From Coriolopsis trogii (lineage: Eukaryota > Basidiomycota > Agaricomycetes > Polyporales > Polyporaceae), in the NCBI GenBank assembly GCA_020543525.1, contig JAHYIO010000002.1, positions 1-64,000 on the forward strand: a stretch of DNA of 64,000 nt, read 5' to 3'. Of the stretch, positions 35,701 through 46,559 are shown one piece after another (the first letter of the stretch is position 1; each line of letters starts with the position of its first letter). A program made the translations under genes and the position numbers. The notes below the pieces were generated by a model. That model was given only the letters and a program-made list of their open reading frames with translations, did not search any database and was not told the DNA's origin.

Positions 35701-35943
35701 TCTTAAGGATCGGGTCGGTCGACGGCCCGGCCCGACGCATGCAAGAGCACTTACCGACTGAATGAAGCTACGCGCATATGGATCGTTGGCATCGCGCTCC
35801 CGCCCCTCAAGAATTTTTGTGGTCAGGGCGTTTTTCACCAAGGTCTTCTCGTTCTTAGACATGGTGAGCCACGACTCAAGGTGCTCCTCGAGATACTTCT
35901 GTTCCTTCTCGGTGAGCCCTAGGTCTTCAGCCACGGCGGCCAT
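32797..35943 (-). CDS. Uncharacterised large accessory protein (gene D)
   Basis: Not recognised. Starts MAAVAEDLGLTEKEQKYLEE at 35,943 (minus) with a helical N-terminal block, then an intron (GTAAGTGC). Exon 2 carries ERDAILAKEEAGRD, ARSALWRALPPAEQTRYEDI and ARTW. Later exons give a segment with NDLPPFGAKYPGWFEGPADK, PYTEDGWPILPDTDPVTGRP, and PRGSDPQVPWKLIGKDPNKF. A very Ala/Lys/Gly-rich basic and acidic low-complexity region follows (about 33,990-34,480), then LGNLPEFHQVLESWRHM, QSLSSWTELMEHLRDRVP, and a basic C-terminus RSARKAKRV ending at 32,797. The W-x-LPP...Y-x-x-IAR-W block faintly recalls an HMG box. It is divergent from the TET/JBP gene, 304 bp away, and paralogous to gene A. Long open exons suggest it is functional. 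Confidence 0.55.
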
Positions 35944-36247
35944 TGTGGTGGATTGTGCAGCAAAAAGGCGTATAAACAAAACAAAGCAATGATAATACCT
36001 GGCCCGGTCGTAGCCCTCGTCCTGATACTAAGTCATCCGGGCGGTGGGGCAGCTCGCGGGTCGTTGCCCGGATGAGGCTTTCGGGTCGGATGGGACCGGT
36101 CCGGCCATCGATACGGGCGGCAGAACAATGTGGCGATCCTCTCCTCCCGCCTCGCGCCAAGTAGGCACGCTGATTGCGCATCAAACCCTCCACACGACAC
36201 CTTATCACGCCACAGACTTGACGCGTGACCCTTGACCCTGCTCCGCC
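35944..36247. promoter_or_regulatory. Divergent promoter region, gene D / TET-JBP
   Basis: 304 bp separate the two start codons. An inverted repeat CATCCGGGC ... GCCCGGATG (36,033-36,072) and repeated GGTCGG/CCGG motifs lie in it. Shared control of the two genes is inference. Confidence 0.45.
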
Positions 36248-37547
36248 ATGGATGCATATCCCGCTGACTCTGGCGTGTTTCACGACCGTGTCTCTGCTCA
36301 TCTCAGAGACCTGGTACTTGCGCAAATCTGCGTAGTATCCAGTCCAACAGTTACCACAGGCATTGGCATATCAGACTGGACCGATGGACTGGAGGCCGAT
36401 CTCCAACGGGCGGCAGATGTGATTTCATCCGCGTGGAGCTACCCGGGTAGATATTTGATCGAGACTGCAGACGGCTCACAATCGCTGACCATCTCCCCGA
36501 TAGTTCCAGTGCCCTGGAATGCTCAAGATCTTGCAGACCAACTCTCCAAGCGCCCAAGCGGCTTGTGCATGGCCCTTGAGGACGCTTTGCTAGACACGTT
36601 CCCGCCCATGTGTGGTATTGAAGCTGTGCTTCAGAATAACTTTCCGCTCTTACGGCGGCCGGCCATACTTGTCGACCCGCAGAATCGCATCCTGCTTTGG
36701 TACCTGCCAGGGGTGTTAAGCTCTGAGCGTCAGGTGAAGCGAGCTGATTTGCAATAGCGCTGATGACAAATTAATCTTGAGTTCCAGGACGCCATGCTGC
36801 ACGCTACAGATGCGATCAAGGCTCAGTTTACTATTGGCCCGCCCACACACGATCCCGCGGTTAAGTGGCGGTCGGCTCCTACCTTTTACGGCCCGGGTCA
36901 CATATGGCAGTCCGGCCAGTGGCTCGGCAGTCCAGTCCAGTATCCGTGCGGGCACCAGGTGAGCCGCAATGAATAATTGACCGGACGACCATTCAAACGC
37001 GTGAATACTGCTGCAGGGCAAAGCCACCAAGCCAGGGCCATCTAAACAGCTTAATACGCCTGCCGGAGCTGTATGGTGCGACCGTATGAAGGAATCAGGT
37101 GCGCTGTGCAGCGCTCTGCTGTTTGTGACTCATCCGGCCCTGTACCGCGCGGCCCGGGTCACGATGGCCCGAGCCGCAGACGCAGCATCAACCGTGGTAG
37201 GAGAACATCACAGGCTGTGGCCTTCGGTATGGCACAGTACCCAAGTAATCATAAACCGTGAGACTCCCTTTCATCGAGACACCTCTGGCAAAGACACATG
37301 GTACGAGCTCCTCATGTCACTCGGAACGTGTTCCAAGGCAGCACTGGTCCTCCGGAACATCGGAATACAAGTCGGATACCTTCCGGGAACGGCGGTGTTG
37401 ATGTCCAGCCGGCTTATCCACCATGGGGTAGCCAAAGTTGAGCCGGACCGTATATGCTACACTTGGTACATGTCCGCTTCCTTACATAACAATTTCTCTA
37501 GCGAGGATGTGCCTTGGGTTACGCGGGACGAGCTATCCGGACCATAG
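36248..37547 (+). CDS. TET/JBP-family 2-oxoglutarate/Fe(II) dioxygenase
   Basis: Three exons (36,248-36,733; 36,788-36,958; 37,017-37,547) join in phase 0 to give 395 aa, all with GT-AG introns. The catalytic double-stranded beta-helix is in the C-terminal half. The iron ligands H305 and D307 lie in TPFHRDTSG and the distal His (H354 or H355) in RLIHHGVAK. The likely 2-oxoglutarate-binding R364 lies in DRICYTWYM. Fungal relatives of TET and trypanosome JBP oxidise the methyl group of 5-methylcytosine or thymine in DNA. That this one acts on 5-methylcytosine is inference from the family. The N-terminal 200 residues (MDAYPADSGVFHDRVSAHLR onward) are of unknown function. All visible catalytic residues are kept. 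The stop is 40 bp before the KDZ transposase start, and gene D diverges upstream. Confidence 0.85.
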
Positions 37548-37587
37548 TATACTCAACGCCGCGCTTGAATCGTCCTCTGTACTTGTA

Positions 37588-40500
37588 ATGCCTTTGCATA
37601 ACTCTATCATGACGCATCGTCCTCGTGCTACACCACATCCCGCATATCAGACTCTGACTATCGCCACCAAGACAACGAAAAGAGGCACCCAGCGTGTATG
37701 GACAGCCAGTGCAGCGGGAGCACCATCGGGGGCCCAGCGACGGGTGAGGAAGCCCAGGGAGCCCAAAGATGTATTGCCTACTTCGAACAACCCCGACTTT
37801 CTGGAGATGTCGGTTGGGGAATTCACCTTTGTAGGCCCACAGGTACATTGGTGTAATTGGGGATCCAAATGGGAGGTTGACGGGCCGGACCGCTGGAATA
37901 GAAGCCCAATGAGTACCAGCTTCTATGGCTGAGAGAATTCCAAGCCACGTACCTCCGCGAGCTGTACGAGAGGGAGGCCCAGCCTGAGGAAGACGACGTC
38001 ATGTGCGGGTGTGGGGGACCAGCACTTTGGCGTTGCCTCGACTGCTCTAGCCAACAGCCACAGTGTAGGAGGTGCTGCAAAGAGGCCCACTTTCGACATC
38101 CCTATCATCGCGTTGAGCAGTGGACTGGTACTCACTACCAAAAGTCAAGTCTTCGGTCCACGGGCATCCGTATCTACCTCGGTCACGGAGGAGAAGTCTG
38201 TCCGAGTCTCAGATGGACGGATGACACGAGCTGGAGACAACCGCACTCAACCGCACCCAGTGAACCTCCCGAGGTATGCATCCGTAATACTTGGGAGTGG
38301 CTCAAGCTCATCACTCTGTTAGCACGACGACAATCGCGCATCGTCACCCATCTCTGAACCGGGGCATGAATATCACTCCGAACCAGGGACGCCACCACCA
38401 CCCTCATCTCCATTGCCCGCCTCCTCTACGCCATCTAGTCCAGTGCTATCGTTAAGGTCTACTGCGAGAAACACACCTGTCAGAAGTTTGCCGAGACGTC
38501 TCCCCAGGCGCCCATCTGCCGGCCCACGGGTCGGGCCATCGGCCGGCCTGAGCATCACCCCCATGAAACGTTCCCAGCCAGAGGACTCCGACTCTGAGTC
38601 AGAAGACGACACCAACGTTTGTATGACAAGACAACGTCTGGAAGGGCCAGATGTAGAGGTTCCGGAGGAGAATATCCAGGACATACTGGAGGCCGAAGAA
38701 GACAATCCGGACGATGCCTACGGTGTGAAGTCGGACGACGCGGCTCACATGCCCGGCTCAGGTGGGGCACCGCCTGATGGGTTGAACCGAGTTTTCTCGG
38801 ACATGGAAGGCGACTACACCAAGGTAATGGTAGTTGTGGATACCTCAGGGGTGCACGAACTTCCAGTGGTATCCTGTGCGTGCCACGACTCCCCTCCGCT
38901 CGACATTCAGCTGTTACGGCTCGGCCTGTATCCGGCCACCACCGCAAGGCCCAAGACACTTTTCATGTTTCGGGTCCTGGACGACGTGCTGCTAACAACA
39001 GAAGAGTGCAAGACCTCGATACAAAACTACTACAACAAGCTGCGACATGTCACCGACGATCTCTTCCCACATTCCGTCCCGGTACGGCTGCCTTCCGGCT
39101 GACACATGCACCGACCCCACTTCTAACGTCTCAATTTCAGAATCGATACAGAGAGTTGCTACGTGTTTCACGACAGTGGAGAAACTTGAAGTCATGGAAA
39201 ACGAGTGGGGTTGGATATGAGGATCTGCTCCAGCCAGGGCGAGGGCAGTTCATCTTCCGGTGCCCGGCTTGTCCATGGCCGAACCGGAACATGAGGGACG
39301 GATGGAAGACCGACAAATGTTGGTAAGTTCGTCAGTGCTTATTCCGATGTTCATACTATACATTGGAACATACGGTGCAGGTGGAAGCATGCCGGCTCAT
39401 GCATGCTCGATGGCAACTTCGCTGCACAACATCAGCTTCAGAAGTATCCACAACTAGATGTGCGGTTCGCCGACGGGCATGGCTGCGCGGTTGCAGTTTC
39501 TCCCTTCAAGGAGCACCTGAAAACTGCTTTCCGAGTTCGACAGGTCAGTTGAGCCGGCCCGAAATCAGTCGGACCAATAGATGCTGATCGAGCCTGGCAG
39601 AAACTGGAATGCCATGAGCATCGCGCAGTCCTCGGATCGTCCACGGAGCGTGCCAAGCTGGCTGCAACTGGAATAGGGGCGGCAGTTTGCAGTCGTCATG
39701 GATTCTTCTATCCCCACTCATGTGTGGATTTTGACGCAGGCGAAGGGTCAGTGTGTTGACGTCAAGCATGACAGCCCGCCACTGACAGAGCACACAGTCA
39801 ACGACATATGGACTATGTCCTCAGCGAGGCCATGTCGTTCCTGGCCGGGCTGATGTTCCTCCTTGTGTTCTACGACATATGGTGCTTCTACTCCGTTCAT
39901 CTGCTCACCCGAATGGAGAAGAGCCCTGGCATATCAATTCCGGAGGGCCTCGTCGTTTCGGGTGGTATTGATCAGTTTCACGTCCATGGTCATAAGCGGG
40001 AATGCTACCCGCGGTACTCACCTCACTTTGTACCCGGAGCCGGAGTCCAAACCGGGGACATCATCGAAACACTCTGGGCTCCTCTGAACAAAATCAGCGA
40101 TAGCACACGTGGCATGTCGGCTGCGCACCATCAAGAGTTCAATGACGATTTCATGAACGATTCCAATTGGAACAAGCTCACCCGCCTAAGTAAGCATGCG
40201 CCCCCCACCCGAAAAATGTTCCGGCTAACGGTCTGAAAGCCGCATCTCTCGTGAAGAAGTGGCGAAATGCCGCAGAGGAGACACCGGGTGCCCAAGAGGG
40301 ATTTCACTCCATCACGGCCACATCTGACCCAAATGACGTGCGTGTATGGTTGCGGATGGCGAAGGAAGCGGCCGAGCAACGAAGACAGAACATCAAAGTC
40401 ATGGACATATACGACATGTCAGAAGACAGCCGTAAGTACTCTCCCCCTCTATTGCACGACGTGTCTTCACTGAGTCTTGGAGACAGTGCCCACAAGAAAA

Positions 40501-41909
40501 GAGATCGCTCTGGAGCTGACGAAAGAGGAGACCAAACACCCCTCTAAGCTGCGTGGAGCGGTTGCCTGGTTACAGACAGGCCTCAAGATTGAGGAGAAAC
40601 GGTACGAACAGTGATCTCATGGAGGTTATATAGCTGTATCTAACGAGAACTTGCACTGCAGTCTCGAAATAGCAGCCACCACCCGAAAACTTCGGTCTAC
40701 CTCGCCCACCAAGGACCATCTGGCTCTCGAGCAGATGCGCGTGAGGCTGCTAAGGGACATAGAGAAGTTCCATAAGGAGGCCAGCCAGTTTCTGCCAGCT
40801 GCAGCCCTCTCAACGGCATTATTCCTTCCGCCATCCACGAAATCACCGGGCGCTGGCTGGGATACGCTCAAGCCATCCGAGCCGGGGTCCGGCTCGGCCG
40901 GTGCTGAATCGGTCGACAATCATAGCGATGACGAGGACGAAGATCCACTCCCACAATCCAACCTGGAGTCCCATGCTGCTTCCAGCGCTGAGAACCAGCC
41001 GAGAACAGTGGGCGAATCTTCGTCTGCCACCACTGCACCTAATGCCACATCCACCCCTCGAAAGTCGACCGGTCCGGTACAGCCGTCGGAACGGATCACT
41101 ATCGGCCTGCCCTCGAATCTCGGACCCGCGTTGTGCGCTATGCATGGGCTACAAGACCTCGTTGTCAAAGAGCGGCGCCTTCGCGTGGGGCAGATGAACG
41201 ACGCCCTGCACGCAGTTCGCGTGGGTGTCGCCTACAAGTCTTTCCTCTACCGATCGTCTGTCCGACGGGCCACTTCGTACCGCGCACGCCTCCGAAGTTT
41301 TGACGAGGTGCATAACTCCAATCAAGACACGTTGGCACATGCCCGTCTGTATATGTGTGCTCGAACCTCCCTCATGAGTCTCTATGACGACAGCATTCCG
41401 GCGGATGCTAAGCTGAAGGAGGAGATGCTGGCTAAATATTGGGTCCTGGAGAAATCAGACCTCAAGGCCAACACAACCCTAATCGAACACGACGTCCGCG
41501 GTGTCTCGCACAAGCACCTCCCCTGGTTTTGGTCTCTTGACGTCAACATGGAAACAAAGGGCAGCGCCTGGATGGCAGAATATGAGTAGCCATCGTCTCT
41601 CTAGCATCCCGCAGCTCTGACCCGGGCCGGCTGACCACAGTGTACCGAGTTCTCTGGCTGAGAGCCCATGCAAGAAAGACGCAATGGGAGGAGGAGGTAG
41701 ACATTGTGAGTGAAGAGTTTTTCCGGACGGAGACCTCCTTCCAAAAAAATCGGGACGAGTGGCTGCAGCGCAAAGATTCATCGCTCGGCCGCGGTTATCG
41801 TGCCTGGGCATGCCGGCAGGCTGCTCTTTGGGATTCCCTGGCAATTCATGCCTCCAGAGAGTTTTCCGAGGCACAGCGTATTTGGAAAGCCCCCACTGTA
41901 TCCTTATAG
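37588..41909 (+). CDS. KDZ (Kyakuja-Dileera-Zisupton) transposase
   Basis: Start at 37,588 (MPLHNSIMTHRPRA; an in-frame Met also lies at 37,609). Exon 1 ends at 37,842 and exon 2 begins at 37,902 with KPNEYQLLWLREFQATYLRE. The N-terminal Cys/His module associated with KDZ transposases follows (MCGCGGPALWRCLDCSSQ...RRCCKEAHF...HPYHRVEQW, then SLRSTGIRIYLGHGGEVCPS). Further on are an acidic linker, DTSGVHELPVVSCACHDSP, QLLRLGLYPATTARPKTLF, and RCPACPWPNRNMRDGW. Catalytic-region motifs are MLDGNFAAQHQLQKYPQLDV (near 39,400), VFYDIWCFYSVHLLTRME, FHVHGHKRECYPRYSP and GDIIETLWAPLNKISD (near 40,060). The C-terminal helical region ends in VYRVLWLRAHARKTQWEEEV and WKAPTVSL at 41,909. Frames join across about ten introns without an internal stop, so the gene looks intact. 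The acid residues in LDGNF, YDIWC and IETLW are plausible DDE members. Confidence 0.85.
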
Positions 41910-42071
41910 TTCACTTTAGTATGTATGTTCTGAGTTACTCGGTTGAATCGCGGCTCGGATGGCGGCCCGGGCCACGGCCGGCGTTTACTTCGTGGGCCCG
42001 GCCCGCTGGTGACAAAGGCTACAGCTTCCGAAAGCTTATCCGCCCCATCTTGCCCTCCTACAATCATATCA

Positions 42072-42907
42072 ATGCCTCCACTCGCCGCCGATATTATGCT
42101 CTCGGAGTGCAGAAGGTTCGAACTCGAATGGATCGCCAACAAGATCGCTACCGCCTTCAAGGCCTATCCCGAACACCCATCGCAGATAACCAAACAGCGA
42201 TGGGGAACAGGCCTCGCAATAGAATGCGTAGGTCCCAAGATTCACCACTACTCAAGCGCGCCGTCACTAATTGTTTACTTTTACCAGTGGGACACCATAG
42301 CGGCCTACGGAATACACTGTACCGACAAAGCACTATCGCCTGCAGTGCCCACCGGGGCGACCCAGTCGGCTGATCCGGTGTTGCCAGCAATCATCACAGA
42401 GCTCCTACGTCATGCCGCATGGTGAGGACTCTCCATGTCAATCGCAATGGATGACCTGAACCTGGCGGCTTTCAAACAACTGGCTGAAGACGTCCCCGAG
42501 ATGAATGTTGAAATTCCTATGGTCCGAAGGTGGTGGGAGTGGCCCGAAGACGCCCAGAATGTTCAAATTGTGGAGGGTCATAGCTGGTGGCTGTCTCCTC
42601 CCGAATTTGTGGTGAGTTCTGATTTCTTGTTGGGGTACAGTTCGAGCTCATAGCCTTGTATACTCAGCCGCAGCCATTGCAAGGATATGCCTGGGATGTT
42701 GTTGATATAAACGTCCACCTCGATGCCATCACCCAAGCAACCGAGTCCATATTTGACAATTACGACACCCTTGTTCACGACCTCGCGATCATTACCGGCG
42801 AGGGCGCAGATGACAGCGAGGCCTCCCGGCTCGGAGACAGGATGGAGGCACAACAGGCGGAAGGGCACATGGAGGGCGCTGACGAGAACATCCAAACCCT
42901 AAACTAG
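42072..42907 (+). CDS. Small KDZ-adjacent protein (gene G)
   Basis: Not recognised. Starts MPPLAADIMLSECRRFELEW at 42,072, continues IANKIATAFKAYPEHPSQIT and YFYQWDTIAAYGIHCTDKAL, and reaches a donor at about 42,423 (ATG|GTGAGG). It resumes in VPEMNVEIPMVRRWWEWPED and VQIVEGHSWWLSPPEFV. After a second intron it ends in DAITQATESIFDNYDTLVHD and a Glu/Asp-rich tail at 42,907. It is on the transposase strand, 160 bp downstream, and lies between the transposase gene and the palindrome array. It is Trp-rich with no Cys cluster. A role in transposition is possible but unproven. Confidence 0.5.
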
Positions 42908-43089
42908 CACAGTGCCCATGTAACCGCATAGTACAACCATGGAAGTGACCACCGGAGTTGCCCAGCCGCACCAGGATGTGTCCGGCATACAGCCAATTCT
43001 GTCAAACCCACTCTGCCGCACATACCGCGCCCTCTAGGGGGGTCAGCCCACAGGGTCAGTCCGAGACAGGGCGCCAGCGGTCCGTCACA

Positions 43090-44135
43090 TCCGGGTCGGC
43101 TGGTGTACCCGCGGTTCGGTTGGTGCGGTGGGCAGGCAGCCACGCGGAACGCAGTGCACTGCTTTATGCCGAGCCGCGCGGAATGCAGTGCACTGCTTTA
43201 TGCCACGCTGCGCGGCGCACTGACACTGGAAGCGGCACCGACCGCGCGGCTCGGAAACCAAAGTCTTTGTACAGCCCGCGCGGGACACCCTCCCAGCGTC
43301 ATCCCACGCCTGTGCGGTACTTTGCCCAGCACCTTGCCAGCTCCACGCGGATCACTGGATCACCGCGGTCCAAAACGTATCTTCCACCAGGAGCATAGCA
43401 TGCCTGACCTACAAGTCGCTCCAGCAGCGTCGTCCGTGAAAGACTGCCAAGTCGGTGTCCATGGCGGTGGGGTAGATCCTCGTTCAGGAAGCTAAATTTG
43501 GATCACATGTCAATTCCATTGCTAGCGAGTATGGCCCAGACTTCCCTTTTAACCTCGCTCTTGCCATTGTGAGCGCATGACAATGTGAATCATGATGTGC
43601 ACTTGGCACGGTAAACGGCGAGGATAATTTGAACACCATATGGACCGGAAACATAGAACAGATGGCCGCGCGGCTCAAGCCATCCGAGCGGTTGTGCTCT
43701 CCGCGCGGCTCGGTCAACGACTTGGCGCCAGCGGTCCGCGCGGTTCGGGCGCACGAGAGGTCCAGAGTTTCCGCGCGGTACGAAGTCATACCATTGAAGC
43801 ACAGTTTGTTAGAGGCGCAATAAATGATGATTGCACAAGGGCCGCCCTGGGATACAAGGCGGACCATACCAGAACCTTATAGGAGGAGTGTGGGGTCGCA
43901 TCCGGGTCGGCTGGTGCACCCGCGGTTCGGTTGGTGCAGTGGGCAGGCAGCCGCGCGGAACGCCTTGCACTGCTTTATACCGAGCCGCGCGGTGCACCAA
44001 TCCCAGAGATGACACCGACCGCGCGGCTTGGACAACCAAAGTCAGGGTGAAGCCCGCGCAGAACACCATATCGGGCTTGCCGTCGGGCCGCGCGGTACTC
44101 ATCGCACCACATGGCCAACTCCGCGCAGGTCACCG
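43090..44135. repeat. Segmental duplication within the palindrome array
   Basis: The stretch from about 43,090 to 43,365 is repeated, diverged, at about 43,900-44,135. Both start TCCGGGTCGGCTGGTG and share the same order of inter-palindrome sequences (for example GTGGGCAGGCAG and TGCACTGCTTTAT). The first copy has one extra unit. Confidence 0.8.
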
Positions 44136-44745
44136 GACCACCATCTCCAATGCCGCTCGGTTCACCATCCTGACCATAGCTGTATATTATTTCCCACTCA
44201 ACACCCGCTTCCACAGGTCCCAAACGCTATGCCAGGACCCATATGCTCCGACGAACACAGGCCGTCCGTCCGAGCCGCCAAAGTAGCCGGCTGGCGAACC
44301 GCAACCCGACCCCTTACCCCCATCCCCCACCGCCCGCACTGCCTTGCACAGGCCCCATATGCCCTCTAAACCACACCTCCCAGCATGGGAGTAGCCTCCA
44401 TAACTCGCCCAAGGCGTCCGGACCCATCCACCTGCCTCCCGGCCCACAAGCCGCCACCCGGTCCCCCTGCCCGGACCGCTCCAACTCACCGTTTCACCCC
44501 TTGTGTTGCTTTAATATGCCCGGTAAACGTTGCATTGTCACTCACAGTGCCTACAGGGACTATGCAGGCAAATACAGACAGTCTACGACCACAGAACGCG
44601 TCCAGATCGCTCATAACACGGTCCCCCTACCCCGGACCACCACCCGATCACTCACCCATACCCGGTCCGCGCGGCTCACCATTATGCCTCCCGGCCAACC
44701 ACCCGTGCGGAACACCCCCCAGGTTCCCACGACCCGACCGCGCGG
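43107..44745. repeat. Phased array of CCGCGCGG palindromes, 33-35-bp period
   Basis: Thirteen exact CCGCGCGG sites start at 43,174, 43,242, 43,276, 43,666, 43,701, 43,736, 43,771, 43,951, 43,985, 44,019, 44,088, 44,667 and 44,738. One-mismatch sites fill the gaps at 43,140, 43,208, 43,343, 44,054, 44,121 and 44,703, and two-mismatch sites at 43,107, 43,310 and 43,918. Within each of the four clusters successive sites are 33-36 bp apart, while the 25-28 bp between them varies. The octamer is its own reverse complement and contains three CpG. Outside this block I noticed it only once, at about 37,149 in the dioxygenase coding sequence. Confidence 0.9.
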
Positions 44746-44814
44746 CACCGCGTGCCACGCCCACACAGTGCATTTGCACCGCCGAGGGACACAGTATACA
44801 GAGTATTTCTATTG

Positions 44815-45870
44815 AATCCAGTGCGTTCCTGCACTGTGATGCCATCCTTCTCATATTCATGAACATATGTACGAAGCTCTGCAGGTGAATCAGTGTGGCG
44901 AGCATCCCGGTCTGGAACGTGGGGAGGCTTGTTCATAAAGAGGCGCTGAGTAGCAATCTGATACTCCTCTAGAAGTGTTACCTGGCCAAGTAACGCTTCA
45001 TTGTTCATCTCCATGGCGAGATATGAGGGAAGAGACCTACGGGTATCCCATCCCAAACAAAATTAACATTGCCAGCGCCCTTGCTTGCATGCACATCGTC
45101 TGGTGTGGCATTGTCATACTGAGTAGAGATATCAAATATGCCTATGTGCTGTCACGAATGTCAGGTCTATATGGACGCAAATACATGCTAAACATCTCAC
45201 TGGTTTTGTGCGATTTCTGTAAGCGAGGTAAGCAGCAATGGTACGTCCGTCTTTATCACAGTACACGCGAGATGTTGCCGCCACTGGTTTTTGAACAAGC
45301 TTTTCTTCGCAGTAGCGCTTGAGTTCCTCCAGCCGCGATGTCTTGGCCTGCCTCACGAGTTCCTCTGTTGAGAGGGCAACGTGGAACTGAGGGGCTTCAC
45401 TCCAGAAGTGCTTCATTTTCTTCGCCGTTGCCTTGCGCCATGCGGTTTCTTGGGCTGTAGGACTCCTAACTCCATGGGCCTGACCGGGGACCTTAAAATC
45501 CGCTGCGCGGGGGGGAGGTATTTTGAGGTTCTTGTTCAGGACAGGCTAGAGCACTTGTTTCAGCACAAATATATGCAGTATATTATACAACATGCCTTTT
45601 TGGCCATCTGTTGAACAGAAGCCAATATTTCAGTTGTGGGGACATTGACCAGACTGTCAGACAACAACCCGCCTTTGCGTGCTTCTTCTTCAAACATTTG
45701 AGCATGACGGTGAGGTTGAGCAACTGTTGTGTGTGGGGTTGGCGCATGGCAAGCGTGCGATATTCGCAAAGGAAGCACGTGAATGGCGCGCCCTGCCCTA
45801 AATCATCCATGCATTCCACCCCAGCGATACAAACATGCCTGCAATGTCCAAAAGCACAAGATACAAGGCG
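44815..45870 (-). pseudogene. Unidentified protein remnant (gene H)
   Basis: Not recognised. Minus-strand protein-like segments lie in order: GVECMDDLGQGAPFTCFLCE (a Cys pair, possibly zinc-binding), then in another frame MFEEEARKGGLLSDSLVNVP and TTEILASVQQMAKKAC. After a gap come MKHFWSEAPQFHVALSTEEL, RLEELKRYCEEKLVQKP, RVYCDKDGRTIAAYLAYRN, IGIFDISTQYDNATPDDVHA and EMNNEALLGQVTLLEEYQIA, ending near 44,815 with ITVQERTGFNRN. Frame changes could be introns or damage; at least one change (near 45,715) has no obvious intron. No start was identified. Confidence 0.35.
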
Positions 45871-46559
45871 CAATGGCGATACAGTTTATCTATCTACCTA
45901 TACGGCCAGATTCGGTCAATTCCAACGTCTCGCTGCTGCAGACAACGACACTTTGAATTTCACCGAGTCTGGCCTGTTTCTGCTTCATCCTCCTCCCCTG
46001 TCCATCCATCCGACGGGCGAGCAACGATAAATAACTTGCTTCAATGCAGATCAAGAATGACCTTTGTCTGACGACGCAGACGCTGCGCTCAATGTCAGGT
46101 ACAGGGCACTGCTTGTGGAGCAGTGAGCCATCGACCCGACGCAGACGCTGCGTTCAAAGGATCTAGGCTACGAGAGTGTGCCATAGGCAGTTTGGAAGAG
46201 GGTGATGACCACGAGGAGTGGCCAAATCCCTGTCCTGTCCCAAGCGTGCCATCCTGTGCGCTGGCCAGAGCGACAAGAACGGTGCTATGGGGGGACATTG
46301 CACTAGAACAGACTCCAGTCAAACGCTGCGTGCACTCAGCGCGACGGAGAATGTCCCAGGTCCAAGCCTGACAACATCCAGAGAGAATGTGGGGACACTC
46401 AATCTCTGACTCTACATCTGAGGCCAGCAGCAAGCTGAATCGGCAAGCGGAACTAGCCGCGTTCCTATGCGGTGAACCGCACCCTATGTACACAGGAATA
46501 ATACCTGCATGGTGAAAAACCTGAGACAGCAAAAGACAAGAAGAAGCAATTATAAGTAG
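45871..46559. other. No gene seen; short repeats
   Basis: Contains a short direct repeat of GACGCAGACGCTGCG (near 46,073 and 46,138). A minus-strand open frame across it is not protein-like. Confidence 0.4.

Larger units (their letters stand above)
42908..44814. other. Non-coding right flank of the KDZ block with palindrome array
   Basis: No protein-like frames; the open frames here change from unit to unit of a 33-35-bp periodic structure, which is not a multiple of three. Contents are described under the array and the segmental duplication. Confidence 0.6.

Noticed and set aside
43107..44745. CRISPR array, because short palindromic repeats alternate with variable spacers
   Set aside because: The repeat is only 8 bp, the genome is eukaryotic, the spacers are partly related to each other by duplication, and there are no cas genes. 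Iterated protein-binding sites fit better.
26182..44814. Precise ends of a KDZ transposon with an 8-bp target duplication
   Set aside because: I could not find matching terminal repeats or a duplication by eye. Ku80 does not resume on the right side, so element boundaries remain undefined.
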